A stretch of 64,000 nt of DNA, from contig NZ_RCCC01000001.1 of assembly GCF_003663825.1 (NCBI RefSeq), forward strand, positions 4,720,501 to 4,784,500, in the 5' to 3' direction. Under the pieces are notes generated by a model. That model was not told where the DNA came from. It saw only the letters and a program-made list of their open reading frames with translations, and ran no database searches. Shown piece after piece: positions 24,615 through 35,463 of the stretch. A program made the position numbers and the translations under genes. The first letter of the stretch is position 1; each line of letters starts with the position of its first letter. Source of the stretch: Acidovorax sp. 106 (GTDB lineage Bacteria > Pseudomonadota > Gammaproteobacteria > Burkholderiales > Burkholderiaceae_C).

Positions 24615-27281
24615 ATGACCCAGTTTGCCAAAGAAACCCTGCCGATCAGTCTTGAAGAAGAAATGCGGCGCAGTTACCTCGACTACGCAATGAGCGTGAT
24701 CGTGGGCCGGGCCTTGCCTGACGCTCGTGACGGCCTCAAGCCGGTCCATCGCCGCGTGCTGTTTGCCATGCACGAACTCAACAACGACTGGAACCGACCT
24801 TACAAAAAGTCGGCCCGTATTGTGGGTGATGTGATCGGTAAGTACCACCCTCACGGCGACTCGGCGGTGTATGACACGATCGTTCGCATGGCGCAGGATT
24901 TCTCGCTGCGCCACATGCTGGTGGATGGACAAGGTAACTTCGGATCGGTAGACGGCGACAACGCTGCGGCGATGCGTTACACTGAAATCCGTTTGGCAAA
25001 AATCGCCCATGAGATGTTGGGCGATATCGACAAAGAAACTGTCGATTTCGGCCCCAACTATGACGGTAGTGAAAAAGAGCCGCTGGTCCTACCCAGCAAG
25101 CTCCCCAACCTCCTGGTCAATGGCTCGGCAGGTATTGCGGTGGGCATGGCAACCAACATCCCGCCGCACAACCTCAATGAGGTGGTGGATGCGTGTCTGC
25201 ACATGCTGCGCAACCCCGAGACGACCATCGATGAGTTGATGGAAATCATCCCGGCCCCCGACTTCCCCACTGCCGGGATCATCTATGGCATCAACGGCGT
25301 AAAGGATGGATACCGCACAGGCCGTGGCAAAGTGGTGATGCGCGCCAAGTGCCACTTCGAAGACATTGATCGCGGCCAACGCCAAGCCATCATCGTCGAC
25401 GAGCTGCCCTACCAGGTCAACAAGAAGACGCTGCAGGAGCGCATGGCCGAGCTGGTGCACGAAAAGAAGATCGAAGGCATCAGCCACATTCAGGATGAGT
25501 CCGACAAGTCGGGCATGCGCCTGGTGATCGAACTCAAGCGCGGCGAAGTGCCCGAGGTGGTGCTCAACAACCTGTACAAGCAGACCCAGCTGCAGGACAC
25601 CTTCGGCATGAACATGGTGGCGCTGATCGATGGTCAGCCGCGCCTGTGCAACCTCAAGGACCTGATCAGCGTCTTCCTGCAACATCGGCGTGAAGTGGTG
25701 ACACGCCGCACGGTGTTCGAGCTGCGCAAGGCACGCGATCGCGGGCATGTGCTCGAAGGCTTGGCCGTGGCACTGGCCAACATCGATGATTTCATCGCCA
25801 TCATCCGCAACGCCCCCACCCCACCAGTGGCCAAAGCCGAGTTGATGACCCGCTCATGGGACAGCAAGCTCGTGCGCGAAATGTTGACGCGCACCCGCGC
25901 CGATGGCGGTGTGATCAATGCCGATGACTACCGCCCCGAAGGCCTGGAAAAAGAATTCGGCATGGGCCAGGATGGCCTATACCGTTTGTCTGAAACGCAG
26001 GCCCAGGAAATCCTGCAGATGCGCCTGCAGCGCCTGACAGGCCTGGAGCAAGACAAGATCGTGGCCGAGTACAAGGAAGTCATGGCGGTCATTGAAGACC
26101 TGCTGGACATTCTGGCCAAGCCTGAGCGGGTATCCGCCATCATTGGCGACGAACTCACCTCGATCAAGACAGAGTTTGGCCAGCACAAGCTGGGCGCACG
26201 CCGCAGCATTATCGAATACAGCGCGCAAGATCTGTCCACAGAAGACCTGATCACTCCCACCGACATGGTGGTGACGCTCAGCCATACCGGCTACATCAAG
26301 AGCCAGCCCCTGTCTGAATACCGCGCCCAAAAGCGTGGCGGGCGCGGCAAGCAGGCCACGGCGACCAAGGAAGACGACTGGATTGATCAGCTCTTCATCG
26401 CCAATACGCACGACTACATTCTGTGCTTCTCCAACCGAGGCCGCCTGTACTGGCTCAAGGTGTGGGAAGTGCCTGCAGGTTCGCGCGGTTCACGTGGCCG
26501 CCCCATCGTCAACATGTTCCCGCTGCAAGACGGCGAGAAGATCAACGTGGTGCTGGCCCTCACAGGCGACATGCGGACCTTCCCGGCTGATCGCTATGTG
26601 TTCATGTCCACCAGCATGGGCACAGTCAAGAAGACAGCGCTCGACGAATTCAGCAACCCGCGCAAGGGCGGGATCATTGCCGTGAATCTTGACGATGGCG
26701 ACTACCTGATCGGCGCTGCGCTGACCGATGGCAAGCACGACGTGATGCTCTTCAGCGACGGCGGCAAGGCGGTGCGCTTTGATGAAAACGATGTGCGCCC
26801 GCTGGGCCGTGCAGCACGAGGCGTGCGCGGCATGATGCTGGAAGAAAGTCAGAGCGTGATTGCCATGCTGGTGGCCGAAGACGAGACACAAAGCGTGCTC
26901 ACCGCCACCGAAAACGGCTACGGCAAGCGCACCAGCATCGTCGAGTACACGCGCCACGGCCGTGGCACCAAGGGGATGATCGCCATCCAGCAAAGCGAGC
27001 GCAACGGCAAGGTCGTCGCCGCCACACTGGTGCACGCCGACGACGAGATCATGCTGATCACCGACAAGGGCGTGCTGGTGCGCACCCGGGTGAGCGAGAT
27101 TCGCGAACTGGGCCGGGCGACACAAGGCGTAACGCTGATTGCCTTGGACGAGGGCTCCAAGCTCAGCGGCCTGCAGCGCATTGTAGAGAACGACGCCAAT
27201 GTGGCGGAATCCACTGCTGAAGGCGGAGACGATGCCGAAGGCAACCCCACCACCGAGGGCGGTGAAGCCCCAGACGCTTAA
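24615..27281 (+). CDS. gyrA: DNA gyrase subunit A
   Basis: Type II topoisomerase subunit (888 residues) that breaks and rejoins DNA with GyrB to introduce negative supercoils. The catalytic Tyr is residue 122 ([11 protein letters not shown]). The C-terminal wrapping domain has the GyrA-box QKRGGRGK (about 573-580), which separates it from ParC. The quinolone-determining region is wild type: Ser83 and Asp87 by direct count in [14 protein letters not shown] at 24615 is chosen by the conserved start [17 protein letters not shown]; an upstream frame is noncoding. It begins the gyrA-serC-pheA-tyrA-aroA/cmk-rpsA-ihfB run. Confidence 0.98.
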   Translation: MTQFAKETLPISLEEEMRRSYLDYAMSVIVGRALPDARDGLKPVHRRVLFAMHELNNDWNRPYKKSARIVGDVIGKYHPHGDSAVYDTIVRMAQDFSLRHMLVDGQGNFGSVDGDNAAAMRYTEIRLAKIAHEMLGDIDKETVDFGPNYDGSEKEPLVLPSKLPNLLVNGSAGIAVGMATNIPPHNLNEVVDACLHMLRNPETTIDELMEIIPAPDFPTAGIIYGINGVKDGYRTGRGKVVMRAKCHFEDIDRGQRQAIIVDELPYQVNKKTLQERMAELVHEKKIEGISHIQDESDKSGMRLVIELKRGEVPEVVLNNLYKQTQLQDTFGMNMVALIDGQPRLCNLKDLISVFLQHRREVVTRRTVFELRKARDRGHVLEGLAVALANIDDFIAIIRNAPTPPVAKAELMTRSWDSKLVREMLTRTRADGGVINADDYRPEGLEKEFGMGQDGLYRLSETQAQEILQMRLQRLTGLEQDKIVAEYKEVMAVIEDLLDILAKPERVSAIIGDELTSIKTEFGQHKLGARRSIIEYSAQDLSTEDLITPTDMVVTLSHTGYIKSQPLSEYRAQKRGGRGKQATATKEDDWIDQLFIANTHDYILCFSNRGRLYWLKVWEVPAGSRGSRGRPIVNMFPLQDGEKINVVLALTGDMRTFPADRYVFMSTSMGTVKKTALDEFSNPRKGGIIAVNLDDGDYLIGAALTDGKHDVMLFSDGGKAVRFDENDVRPLGRAARGVRGMMLEESQSVIAMLVAEDETQSVLTATENGYGKRTSIVEYTRHGRGTKGMIAIQQSERNGKVVAATLVHADDEIMLITDKGVLVRTRVSEIRELGRATQGVTLIALDEGSKLSGLQRIVENDANVAESTAEGGDDAEGNPTTEGGEAPDA

Positions 27282-27321
27282 GCCCCACCCGATCGCAGAC
27301 ACACCGCAATGTCGGGGCTGC

Positions 27322-27384
27322 GATTGCTATCAAAATCAGAGCTTCTACCGCTTAATCAGCAAGCGCTGGAAGCTCTTTTTATCA
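27322..27384 (+). repeat. Dispersed GCGCT-palindrome repeat, copy 4
   Basis: ATTGCTATCAAAATCAGAGC at the left, AAGCGCTGGAAGCTCTTTTTATC at the right. It ends 7 bp before the serC ATG, so it makes up most of the serC leader and replaces any ordinary ribosome-binding site. Confidence 0.8.
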
Positions 27385-27391
27385 CTACCAG

Positions 27392-28501
27392 ATGAACCGC
27401 CCCTACAACTTCTCCGCCGGCCCGGCCGCGATTCCCGCCGAAGTCCTTGAACAAGCCGCCAGCGAAATGCTCGACTGGCACGGTAGTGGCATGGGCGTGA
27501 TGGAGATGAGCCACCGGGGCAAAGAGTTCATCTCGATTTACGAGCAAGCCGAAGCCGACCTGCGCGAGCTGCTGGCAGTGCCCGCCCAATTCAAGATTCT
27601 GTTCATGCAAGGCGGCGGCTTGGCAGAGAACGCCATCGTTCCCATGAACCTGTCGCGCGCTGGCACGGTGGACTTTGTGGTGACTGGCAGCTGGAGCCAG
27701 AAGTCGCAAAAAGAGGCGCTCAAATACGCCGCCGAATCGCGTGTGGTGGCATCAGGACAAGAATCCAACTTCACCACCCTGCCCGCCCCGGCCACATGGC
27801 AGCTCAGCAAGGGCTCCAGCTACGTGCACTTGTGCAGCAACGAGACCATCCATGGCGTCGAGTTTCAAGAACTGCCCGATTTGCAAGCCCTGGGCAGCGA
27901 TGCACCTTTGGTGATTGATTTCTCTTCCCACGTCGCTTCGCGCAGTGTGGACTGGTCACGCGTGGGCGTGGCCTTTGGTGGCGCGCAAAAGAACCTGGGG
28001 CCTGCAGGCCTGACGTTGGTCGTGGTGCGCGAAGACCTGCTGGGCCACGCACTGCCCATTTGCCCCAGCGCATTCGACTACAAGGTGGTGGCAGAAAACC
28101 AGTCGATGTACAACACCCCGCCGACCTGGGGCATCTACATGGCTGGCCTGACCTTCCAATGGCTCAAGCGCCAGACCGAAGGTGGCCTGAGCGGCATTGC
28201 CGCCATGGAGCAGCGCAACACCGCCAAGGCCGAGCTGCTGTACGGCGCCATCGACAACTCCCAGTTCTACGTAAACAAGGTGGCCGCCAACTGCCGCTCG
28301 CGCATGAACATTCCCTTCTTCCTTCGTGACGAAAGCCGCAACGAGGCCTTCCTGACCGGCGCCCGTGAGCGCGGTCTGCTGCAACTCAAGGGCCACAAGT
28401 CCGTGGGCGGCATGCGTGCCAGCATCTACAACGCCATGCCCATCGAGGGCGTGCAGGCGCTGGTGACCTACCTGCGAGAATTTGAACAAAAGCACGCCTG
28501 A
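27392..28501 (+). CDS. serC: Phosphoserine aminotransferase SerC
   Basis: PLP enzyme of 369 residues making 3-phosphoserine for serine synthesis and, in parallel, phospho-hydroxythreonine for vitamin B6. Signatures: [17 protein letters not shown] at the start, [24 protein letters not shown], and the PLP-lysine in [18 protein letters not shown] (about residue 200). The C-terminal [22 protein letters not shown] is also typical. There is no clear Shine-Dalgarno, because a repeat copy abuts the start. Confidence 0.97.
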   Translation: MNRPYNFSAGPAAIPAEVLEQAASEMLDWHGSGMGVMEMSHRGKEFISIYEQAEADLRELLAVPAQFKILFMQGGGLAENAIVPMNLSRAGTVDFVVTGSWSQKSQKEALKYAAESRVVASGQESNFTTLPAPATWQLSKGSSYVHLCSNETIHGVEFQELPDLQALGSDAPLVIDFSSHVASRSVDWSRVGVAFGGAQKNLGPAGLTLVVVREDLLGHALPICPSAFDYKVVAENQSMYNTPPTWGIYMAGLTFQWLKRQTEGGLSGIAAMEQRNTAKAELLYGAIDNSQFYVNKVAANCRSRMNIPFFLRDESRNEAFLTGARERGLLQLKGHKSVGGMRASIYNAMPIEGVQALVTYLREFEQKHA

Positions 28502-28524
28502 GTGCACGCCACCGACGCCCACCC

Positions 28525-29622
28525 ATGAATACTCCGCAAGCATCCCCCGATCTCGCCAGTCTGCGCGTTCAGATCGACAACATCGACCAGCAACTGCTCA
28601 CGCTGCTGAACCAGCGTGCGCTGGTGGCCGAGCGGGTGGGCGAAGTCAAGAAGCGCGAAGGCACCCCCTTTTTCCGGCCAGACCGGGTAGCGCAGGTCAT
28701 TGACAAGATCCAGACCGCCAACCCCGGCCCCCTCAAAGGCGCGCATGTGGCTGCCATCTGGCGCGAAATCATGTCGGCCTGCCTGGCGCTGGAGTCGCCC
28801 CAGCGGGTGGCCGTGCTCGGCCCAGAAGGCACGTTCTGCGAGCAAGCGGCCATCGAGTTTTTCGGCGGTGCCGCAGACTTGATGTATTGCGCTAACTTCG
28901 ACGAAGTCTTCCACGCTACAGCCGCTGGCAGCGCGCAATATGGCGTGGTGGGGGTAGAAAACTCCACCGAAGGCGTAGTGACCCGTTCGCTCGATCTATT
29001 CCTGCACACTCCCACGCATGTGGTGGGCGAAGTGAGCCTGCTGGTGCGGCACAACCTGCTGCGCACCAGCAATTCGCTGGACGACATTGAAGTGGTGCTG
29101 GCCCACCCCCAGGCGCTGGCGCAATGCCAGTCGTGGCTGACCAAGCACCTGCCGCACGCCGAGCGCCGCCCGGTGTCCAGCAACGCCGAAGGCGCACGCC
29201 TGGCGACGACCAACGCGGCCTGGGCAGCCCTGTCCAGCGAGCGCGCGGCCACGCAGTTTGGCCTGCACATCGTGGCGCACGCCATCCAGGACGATGCGTA
29301 CAACCGCACGCGTTTCGCCATCATCTGCCTGCCCCACACCCTGCAGACGCCACCGCCCTCGAGCAAGGACTGCACCAGCCTGATCGTCTCGGTGCCCAAC
29401 CAGCCCGGCGCGGTACACGACCTGTTGGTGCCGCTCAAAAAGCACGGCGTGTCCATGACCCGCTTCGAGTCCCGCCCCGCACGCACAGGCCAGTGGGAAT
29501 ACTATTTCTACATTGACCTGGACGGCCACCCGGCCCAGCCCCATGTGGCACGGGCGCTGGAAGAGCTGCGAGGCCTCTGCGCGTTCTACAAAGTGCTGGG
29601 GACCTACCCCGTGGCCTCGTGA
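28525..29622 (+). CDS. pheA: Bifunctional chorismate mutase / prephenate dehydratase (P-protein)
   Basis: Makes phenylpyruvate from chorismate in two steps. In 365 residues, about 10-95 are the AroQ chorismate mutase helices (LRVQIDNIDQQLLTLLNQRALVAERVGEVKK), about 95-275 the prephenate dehydratase (VLGPEGTFCEQAA, GVVGVENSTEGVV, the catalytic TRF in AYNRTRFAII), and about 285-360 the ACT domain with the ESRP phenylalanine-binding motif, so feedback inhibition by Phe is expected. It follows serC by 23 bp and precedes tyrA by 12 bp. The hisC found between pheA and tyrA in many relatives is absent. Confidence 0.97.
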   Translation: MNTPQASPDLASLRVQIDNIDQQLLTLLNQRALVAERVGEVKKREGTPFFRPDRVAQVIDKIQTANPGPLKGAHVAAIWREIMSACLALESPQRVAVLGPEGTFCEQAAIEFFGGAADLMYCANFDEVFHATAAGSAQYGVVGVENSTEGVVTRSLDLFLHTPTHVVGEVSLLVRHNLLRTSNSLDDIEVVLAHPQALAQCQSWLTKHLPHAERRPVSSNAEGARLATTNAAWAALSSERAATQFGLHIVAHAIQDDAYNRTRFAIICLPHTLQTPPPSSKDCTSLIVSVPNQPGAVHDLLVPLKKHGVSMTRFESRPARTGQWEYYFYIDLDGHPAQPHVARALEELRGLCAFYKVLGTYPVAS

Positions 29623-29634
29623 AGGGCGTTCGCG

Positions 29635-30519
29635 ATGTTTGAACAACTTGGACTGATTGGCTGTGGCCTCATGGGGGGGTCCTTTGCGCTGGCGCTGAAA
29701 AAGGCGGGTCTGGTCAAAAGGGTCGTGGGCTATAGCAAGTCCCCCTCCACCACCGACCGCGCACGCCAGATGGGTGTCATCGATGTGGAAGCGCCATCGG
29801 CCTTGCTGGCCGTGGCGGGTGCAGACATTGTTCTGGTGGCGGTCCCCGTGTCTGCCACCGAAGCCACCCTCAAGGCCATCAAGCACTTGGTCACGCCCCA
29901 AATGTTGGTCATGGACGTGGGCTCCACCAAGGCCGACGTGGTGCAGGCGGCGCGCCGAGCGCTGCGTGACCAGGTGGGTTCTTTCGTGCCCGCGCACCCC
30001 ATCACCGGGCGCGAAGTGGCCGGCGTAGAGCATGCCGACGCCGAGTTGTACTACGGCCGCCAGGTCATTTTGACCCCTACCGAGCGCACCCTCACCGCGC
30101 AATTGGTGCAAGCGCAAGAGGTGTGGCAAGCGATTGGCTGCCGCGTCAGCAGCATGTCACCCGAATCGCATGACACCGCCTTCGCCGCCGTCAGCCATCT
30201 GCCCCATCTGCTGGCATTTGCCATGATGAACAGCCTGACCGGGCAGCCCGACGGCGACCAGTTTTTGTCACTGGCAGGCCCAGGGTTTCGCGATTTCACT
30301 CGCATTGCCGCTGGCGAACCCAAGATGTGGCGCGACATCATGCTGGCCAATCGTGAAGAGTTGCTGGCGCAATCCAAGGTCTTTCAACAAGCCCTGGCGC
30401 AGCTTGAGCAAGCCATTGCCAACGGCAACTCGCAGGCCCTGGAAGACATGCTGACCCTCGCCAGCGAAACCCGCGCCCACTGGCGCATGGGCGCCCAACG
30501 CACCTCCAAACCACGCTAA
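29635..30519 (+). CDS. tyrA: Prephenate dehydrogenase TyrA
   Basis: NAD(P)-dependent oxidative decarboxylation of prephenate (or arogenate) on the route to tyrosine. The 294 residues start with the nucleotide-binding LIGCGLMGGSFALALKKAG. The family His is in PAHPITGREVAGVEHA (about residues 121-136), and SPESHDTAFAAVSHLPHLLAFAM holds the second conserved His. No ACT domain is present. Its TAA is immediately followed by the ATG of aroA/cmk. Confidence 0.95.
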   Translation: MFEQLGLIGCGLMGGSFALALKKAGLVKRVVGYSKSPSTTDRARQMGVIDVEAPSALLAVAGADIVLVAVPVSATEATLKAIKHLVTPQMLVMDVGSTKADVVQAARRALRDQVGSFVPAHPITGREVAGVEHADAELYYGRQVILTPTERTLTAQLVQAQEVWQAIGCRVSSMSPESHDTAFAAVSHLPHLLAFAMMNSLTGQPDGDQFLSLAGPGFRDFTRIAAGEPKMWRDIMLANREELLAQSKVFQQALAQLEQAIANGNSQALEDMLTLASETRAHWRMGAQRTSKPR

Positions 30520-32550
30520 ATGTTCACCACTGCCTTTCTGGACCTCCCCGCTCTTGACGCTGCTGGGGGTGAAGTTCTCTTGCCGGGCTCCAAGAGCATT
30601 TCCAATCGGGTGCTGCTGCTGGCAGCCTTGAGCCTGGGCACCACCACCGTGCATGACCTGCTGGCGTCAGACGACACACGCGTAATGCTCGACGGTCTGC
30701 GCAAGATTGGCTGCGAGGTCGTGGAGGCAGGCAGCACCGTACACATCACAGGCTTGGGCGGCCTCAAGCCGACTTCGCCCACAGCGCTGTTCATGGGCAA
30801 TGCAGGCACAGCCATGCGCCCACTCACTGCAGCCCTAGCCCTGCTGGGGGGCGAGTTTGAACTCTCCGGCGTACCCCGCATGCACGAGCGCCCCATTGGC
30901 GACTTGGTAGACGCCTTGCGCCAGCTCGGCTGCCAAATCGATTACCTCGGCAACCCGGGCTACCCCCCGCTGCGCATCGCCCACGCCCAAGGGGTGCCAG
31001 CCCTGGCGCTGCACCAACCCATCCAGGTGCGCGGCGATGTCTCCAGCCAGTTCCTCACGGCGCTGCTCATGGCACTGCCCTTGGTGGCAACCACCCAGGC
31101 GGTGCACATTGAGGTTGTGGGGGAGCTGATCTCCAAACCCTACATCGCCATCACCCTGCAGTTGCTGGTGCAGTTCGGCATCCATGTCAGCCACGACAAC
31201 TGGCAGCGCTTCACCATCCCAGCGGGTAGCCAATACCAGTCGCCCGGCAGCATCCACGTCGAAGCGGATGCATCTTCTGCTAGCTATTTCATAGCACTTG
31301 GCGCTATCGCATCAAGCGCTGAAGCCGGAAACAGCATCAAGATCATGGGCGTGGGACTGCACTCCATCCAGGGGGACATCCGCTTTGTGGAAGCGGCCCA
31401 GGCCATGGGCGCACAAGTCACCGGCGGCCCCAACTGGCTGCAAGTGCAGCGCGGCACCTGGCCCCTCAAAGCCATTGACCTGGACTGCAACCACATCCCC
31501 GACGCCGCCATGACTCTGGCCGTGATGGCCTTGTATGCCGAAGGCACCACCACCCTGCGCAACATTGCCAGCTGGCGTGTGAAGGAAACCGACCGTATCG
31601 CCGCCATGGCCAAAGAACTGCGCAAACTGGGCGCCACGGTGCAAGAGGGGGCGGACTACATCCAGGTCACCCCGCCCGCCCACGTGCAGGACTGGAAGGC
31701 CGCCAGCATCCACACCTATGACGACCACCGGGTGGCCATGTGCTTCTCGCTGGCCGCCTTCAATCCGGCCAAATTGCCGGTGCGCATTGAAGACCCCAAG
31801 TGCGTGGCCAAGACGTTCCCAGAGTACTTCGAGGCCTTCCTGGGCACCACCACGCTGCCCACGGCACGCATCCCGGTGATCTGCATCGACGGCCCCACGG
31901 CCTCTGGCAAAGGCACCGTGGCCGCCGAACTGGCCCGCCGCCTGGGCTATGGCTTTCTCGACTCCGGCGCCATGTACCGCATCACGGCCTATGCCGCGTT
32001 GCAAGCGGGCCTGCACATTGATGCTGCGCATGAAGCGCAGATTGCCCAACTGGCCCAAACCCTGCCCGTGCGCTTTGACAACGGCCATGTGCTGCTGGGC
32101 ACCGAAGATGTCACCGAAGCCATTCGCACCGAAGAAGCGGGCATGAACGCATCCCGCGTGTCCGCCTTGCCTGCGGTGCGCGCGGCACTCGTTGACCTGC
32201 AGCACAGCTTTCAGCGCCTGCCCGGCCTGGTGGCTGATGGCCGCGACATGGGCACCGTGATCTTCCCAGACGCCCCTTTGAAGGTGTTTTTGACAGCCAG
32301 CGCGGCCTGCCGCGCGGAGCGCCGCCATAAACAGTTGATTTCAAAGGGTTTTCAGGCTAATATCGACGACCTTCGTGCAGATTTGGAAGCGCGCGACGCC
32401 CGGGACAGTTCCCGCAGCGTGGCACCTCTCAAGCCCGCACAGGATGCTCTGGTGCTAGACAATTCCTCTTTGACGATTGAACAAGCCGTCGAACAGGTGC
32501 TTGCCTGGTGGCTGGAACGTCAGCCTTTTGCAGCCTCTGCACAGGGTTGA
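30520..32550 (+). CDS. aroA: Fused EPSP synthase (AroA) and cytidylate kinase (Cmk)
   Basis: 676 residues carrying two enzymes. About 1-442 is 3-phosphoshikimate 1-carboxyvinyltransferase ([10 protein letters not shown] at the start, [64 protein letters not shown]). About 450-670 is CMP/dCMP kinase (P-loop [17 protein letters not shown] near 454, [19 protein letters not shown]-terminal [13 protein letters not shown]). The domains are joined by a short linker ([12 protein letters not shown]) with no stop. Separate genes are usual in many bacteria; the fusion is known in Burkholderiales. Residues 254-270 coincide with a repeat-like stretch (see copy 5), and this segment has an ATA Ile codon unlike its surroundings. 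Confidence 0.96.
   Translation: MFTTAFLDLPALDAAGGEVLLPGSKSISNRVLLLAALSLGTTTVHDLLASDDTRVMLDGLRKIGCEVVEAGSTVHITGLGGLKPTSPTALFMGNAGTAMRPLTAALALLGGEFELSGVPRMHERPIGDLVDALRQLGCQIDYLGNPGYPPLRIAHAQGVPALALHQPIQVRGDVSSQFLTALLMALPLVATTQAVHIEVVGELISKPYIAITLQLLVQFGIHVSHDNWQRFTIPAGSQYQSPGSIHVEADASSASYFIALGAIASSAEAGNSIKIMGVGLHSIQGDIRFVEAAQAMGAQVTGGPNWLQVQRGTWPLKAIDLDCNHIPDAAMTLAVMALYAEGTTTLRNIASWRVKETDRIAAMAKELRKLGATVQEGADYIQVTPPAHVQDWKAASIHTYDDHRVAMCFSLAAFNPAKLPVRIEDPKCVAKTFPEYFEAFLGTTTLPTARIPVICIDGPTASGKGTVAAELARRLGYGFLDSGAMYRITAYAALQAGLHIDAAHEAQIAQLAQTLPVRFDNGHVLLGTEDVTEAIRTEEAGMNASRVSALPAVRAALVDLQHSFQRLPGLVADGRDMGTVIFPDAPLKVFLTASAACRAERRHKQLISKGFQANIDDLRADLEARDARDSSRSVAPLKPAQDALVLDNSSLTIEQAVEQVLAWWLERQPFAASAQG
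31280..31328 (+). repeat. Repeat-like stretch inside aroA, possible copy 5
   Basis: Aligns with copy 2 over about 48 bp, sharing ATAGC, GCGCT, ATCAAGCGCT and GCC. The reading is less certain than other copies because part of the encoded peptide (SYFIALGAI) is conserved in EPSP synthases. Confidence 0.5.
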
Positions 32551-32659
32551 TTCGGCAAAGCCGCAAGGCGTTGCCACAGGCCCATGCCGCCCCTCTCGCG
32601 CGCCAGCGCACCGGTGGACTGGATCTTTAACCTAACCGCGGTCACACCGCAAAAAACCA

Positions 32660-32690
32660 CCGCAAGCAGCTATAAAAACAGTAGCAATGG
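32660..32690 (-). repeat. Dispersed repeat, half copy 6 (upstream of rpsA)
   Basis: On the minus strand it reads CCATTGCTACTGTTTTTATAGCTGCTTGCGG, the left half of the family. The right half with AAGCGCT is missing. Confidence 0.6.
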
Positions 32691-32724
32691 TGCTACTGGA
32701 ATCCTGTTTGTGGCAAGGAAACAC

Positions 32725-34410
32725 ATGTCCGAATCTTTTGCCGCCCTTTTTGAAGAATCCTTGCAGCGTACGGAAATGCGCCCAGGCGAAGTCATCACCG
32801 CTGAAGTCGTGCGCGTTGAGCACAACTTCGTGGTCGTGAACGCTGGCCTCAAGTCCGAAGCCTACGTGCCGCTGGAAGAGTTCAAAAACGACAAGGGCGA
32901 AGTTGAAGTCCAAGTCGGTGACTTCGTTTCGGTGGCCATCGGCTCCATCGAAAACGGTTACGGCGACACCATCCTGTCGCGTGACACCGCCAAGCGTCTG
33001 GCTTCCTGGATGAGCCTGGAAAAGGCCCTGGAATCCGGCGAATTCGTCACTGGCACGACCAGCGGCAAGGTCAAGGGCGGCCTGACTGTCCTGGTCAACG
33101 GCATCCGCGCATTCCTGCCCGGCTCGCTGATCGATACACGTCCGATCAAGGATCTGACGCCGTACGAAAACAAGACCATGGAATTCAAGGTCATCAAGCT
33201 GGACCGCAAGCGCAACAACGTGGTGCTGAGCCGCCGCGCTGTGGTGGAAGCCTCCATGGGCGAAGAGCGCGCCAAGCTGATGGAAACCCTGAAGGAAGGC
33301 TCCATCGTTCAAGGCGTGGTCAAGAACATCACCGAATACGGTGCGTTCGTGGACCTGGGCGGTATCGACGGCCTGCTGCACATCACCGACATGGCATGGC
33401 GCCGCGTGCGTCACCCATCCGAAGTGGTGACCGCTGGCCAAGAAATCACCGCCAAGATCCTGAAGTTCGACACCGAAAAGAACCGTGTCTCGCTGGGTCT
33501 GAAGCAAATGGGCGACGACCCTTGGATGGGCGTGAACCGCCGCTACCCACAATCGACACGCCTGTTCGGCAAGATCACGAACATTGCCGACTACGGCGCG
33601 TTCGTCGAACTCGAACCCGGCATCGAAGGCCTGGTGCACGTGTCTGAAATGGACTGGACCAACAAGAACATCGCTCCCGCCAAGCTGGTTTCGCTGGGCG
33701 ACGAAGTCGAAGTCATGGTTCTGGAAATCGACGAAGACAAGCGCCGTATCAGCCTGGGCATGAAGCAATGCAAGGCCAACCCATGGCAAGAATTCGCCCA
33801 GGACACCAAGCGCGGCGACCGCGTCAAGGGTCCTATCAAGTCGATCACCGACTTCGGCGTGTTCGTGGGCCTGGCTGCCGGCATCGACGGCCTGGTGCAC
33901 TTGTCCGACCTGTCGTGGAACGAAACCGGCGAAGCCGCTGTTCGCAACTACAAGAAGGGCCAAGAAGTCGAAGCCATCGTGTTGGCTGTGGACGTGGACC
34001 GCGAACGCATCTCCCTGGGCATCAAGCAACTCGACGGCGACCCATTCACGACCTTCGTGACCGTGAACGACAAGGGCCAGACCGTGACCGGCAAGGTTAA
34101 GACCGTGGACGCCCGTGGCGCTGAAATCGACCTCGGCGAAGACATCGTGGGCTACCTGCGCGCTTCGGAAATCTCCCGCGACCGCGTGGAAGATGCCCGC
34201 AACGTGCTCAAGGAAGGCGACGAAGTCACTGCTGTGGTGGTCAATGTGGATCGCAAGACCCGCAACATCCAGTTGTCGATCAAGCAAAAGGACATGGTTG
34301 ACCAACAAGAAGCCATGCAAAGCCTGTCGCAGCAATCGGCCCGCGAAAGCGCCGGCACGACCAGCCTGGGCGCCCTGCTGCGCGCCAAGCTGGACAACTC
34401 GGAAAAGTAA
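32725..34410 (+). CDS. rpsA: 30S ribosomal protein S1
   Basis: 561 residues, the usual length for a six-domain S1. Six OB-fold S1 units can be followed; the later four show the usual VxGxVxxxxxxGxFVxLxxGxxGLxHxS pattern ([107 protein letters not shown]). It binds mRNA to the small subunit. ATG at 32725 follows AAGGA; the frame upstream of it is leader sequence. It sits between aroA/cmk and ihfB as in most proteobacteria. Confidence 0.98.
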   Translation: MSESFAALFEESLQRTEMRPGEVITAEVVRVEHNFVVVNAGLKSEAYVPLEEFKNDKGEVEVQVGDFVSVAIGSIENGYGDTILSRDTAKRLASWMSLEKALESGEFVTGTTSGKVKGGLTVLVNGIRAFLPGSLIDTRPIKDLTPYENKTMEFKVIKLDRKRNNVVLSRRAVVEASMGEERAKLMETLKEGSIVQGVVKNITEYGAFVDLGGIDGLLHITDMAWRRVRHPSEVVTAGQEITAKILKFDTEKNRVSLGLKQMGDDPWMGVNRRYPQSTRLFGKITNIADYGAFVELEPGIEGLVHVSEMDWTNKNIAPAKLVSLGDEVEVMVLEIDEDKRRISLGMKQCKANPWQEFAQDTKRGDRVKGPIKSITDFGVFVGLAAGIDGLVHLSDLSWNETGEAAVRNYKKGQEVEAIVLAVDVDRERISLGIKQLDGDPFTTFVTVNDKGQTVTGKVKTVDARGAEIDLGEDIVGYLRASEISRDRVEDARNVLKEGDEVTAVVVNVDRKTRNIQLSIKQKDMVDQQEAMQSLSQQSARESAGTTSLGALLRAKLDNSEK

Positions 34411-34446
34411 AACTGCGCTGACCGGGTAACCGGTCGGATGGCACCG

Positions 34447-34464
34447 GGCGCATGAGCGCCCGTT
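34447..34464. other. Hairpin in the rpsA-ihfB gap
   Basis: CGGGCGCATGAGCGCCCG forms a compact seven-pair stem, with a second imperfect hairpin (TGCACAGGAGA / TCTCTGTGCA) just after it. There is no T-run. Possible mRNA-processing or attenuation structure between rpsA and ihfB. Confidence 0.45.
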
Positions 34465-34575
34465 GCACAGGAGATTGTTGAATGTCTCTGTGCAGCGGGT
34501 CACTTATGCGCCCGTTCTTATTCCATCAGCACTTGTTTCATAAGCACTTGCACTACGCACATGCCACAAGACTCC

Positions 34576-34905
34576 ATGACCCGATCTGACCTTGTTGAAG
34601 AACTGGCCGCCCGCTTCGGTCAGCTCACGCACAAGGACGCCGAATACGCCGTTAAAACCATTTTGGACGCGGTGGGCGATGCCTTGGTCAAAGGACACCG
34701 CATTGAGATTCGGGGTTTTGGCAGTTTCTCGGTCAACCACCGTCCCCCGCGCATGGGCCGCAATCCGCGCAGCGGCGAAGCCGTGGCCATTCCTGAAAAG
34801 CGCGTGCCTCATTTCAAGCCAGGCAAGGCACTGAGAGAAGCGGTAGACCAACGCACAGAGGCGGCAGAAGCATTGCCCGAAGCACCTGTACGCCGAGTGG
34901 GCTAA
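34576..34905 (+). CDS. ihfB: Integration host factor subunit beta
   Basis: DNA-bending protein of 109 residues in the HU/IHF family. [33 protein letters not shown] is the dimer helix region, [29 protein letters not shown] is the conserved core and DNA-intercalating beta-arm (with Pro in NPRSGE), and [14 protein letters not shown] the C-terminal helix. The C-terminal tail beyond residue 95 is longer than in E. coli. Start chosen at MTRSDL from the family; an ATG five codons earlier is possible. It is normally regulated together with rpsA. Confidence 0.95.
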   Translation: MTRSDLVEELAARFGQLTHKDAEYAVKTILDAVGDALVKGHRIEIRGFGSFSVNHRPPRMGRNPRSGEAVAIPEKRVPHFKPGKALREAVDQRTEAAEALPEAPVRRVG

Positions 34906-34959
34906 GTCCGAGCAGCACACCGCGCCCACACCCGGCGCAGGCTACAGCGCCTCCGGCAC

Positions 34960-35014
34960 ATCAAAATTGATAGCTGCTTGCGCTTATATATCAAGCGCTA
35001 GAGCCTATTTTTTG
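34960..35014 (+). repeat. Dispersed GCGCT-palindrome repeat, copy 7
   Basis: TTGATAGCTGCTTGCGCTTA, then ATCAAGCGCTAGAGCC and a T-rich end. In the 228-bp gap between ihfB and lapA. Confidence 0.8.
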
Positions 35015-35133
35015 TGAATATTCAGCGCCCAACGTGCCTGACTGTGCACCGTTGCCCAAACAGACACGCCACAGAGCACCCGGAGAAAACCCCTCGGGCA
35101 AGCTCTTAGAATCGCCCCACCACCGGGGACACC

Positions 35134-35463
35134 ATGAAATACCTCCTGTGGCTGCTCAAGGCAGCCATTTTCTTTACCCTGTTTGCGTTTGCGCTGAACA
35201 ACCAGCAAGACGCCACGGTCCATTTCTTTTTTGGCACGCAGTGGCGCGCTCCGCTGGTGCTGGTGGTGCTCACGGCGTTTGCCGCAGGCCTGGCGACCGG
35301 CGTGCTGGGCATGGTGCCGCGCTGGTGGCGGCACCGTAACATTGCCTTGAAGGCCCAGGCCCAGCAAGCAGCAGCCGCACCGGCCCCGACACAAGCAGCA
35401 GCCCCCGCTGTAGTCACGCCCACCACCATCCCTAACGACTACCCGCCTGTCCATGGAATTTGA
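35134..35463 (+). CDS. lapA: Lipopolysaccharide assembly protein A domain protein (LapA)
   Basis: 109-residue inner-membrane protein with two transmembrane helices (about residues 4-20 and 42-63) separated by NNQQDATVHFFFGTQWRAPLV, the LapA-domain pattern. The C-terminal Ala/Gln-rich tail is cytoplasmic. It works with LapB in control of LpxC level and LPS output. Its end overlaps the start of lapB by 11 bp, which suggests coupled synthesis of partners. Confidence 0.9.
   Translation: MKYLLWLLKAAIFFTLFAFALNNQQDATVHFFFGTQWRAPLVLVVLTAFAAGLATGVLGMVPRWWRHRNIALKAQAQQAAAAPAPTQAAAPAVVTPTTIPNDYPPVHGI

Noticed and set aside
24615..24900. Possible quinolone-resistance change in gyrA
   Set aside because: Ser83 and Asp87 are both wild type by direct residue count.
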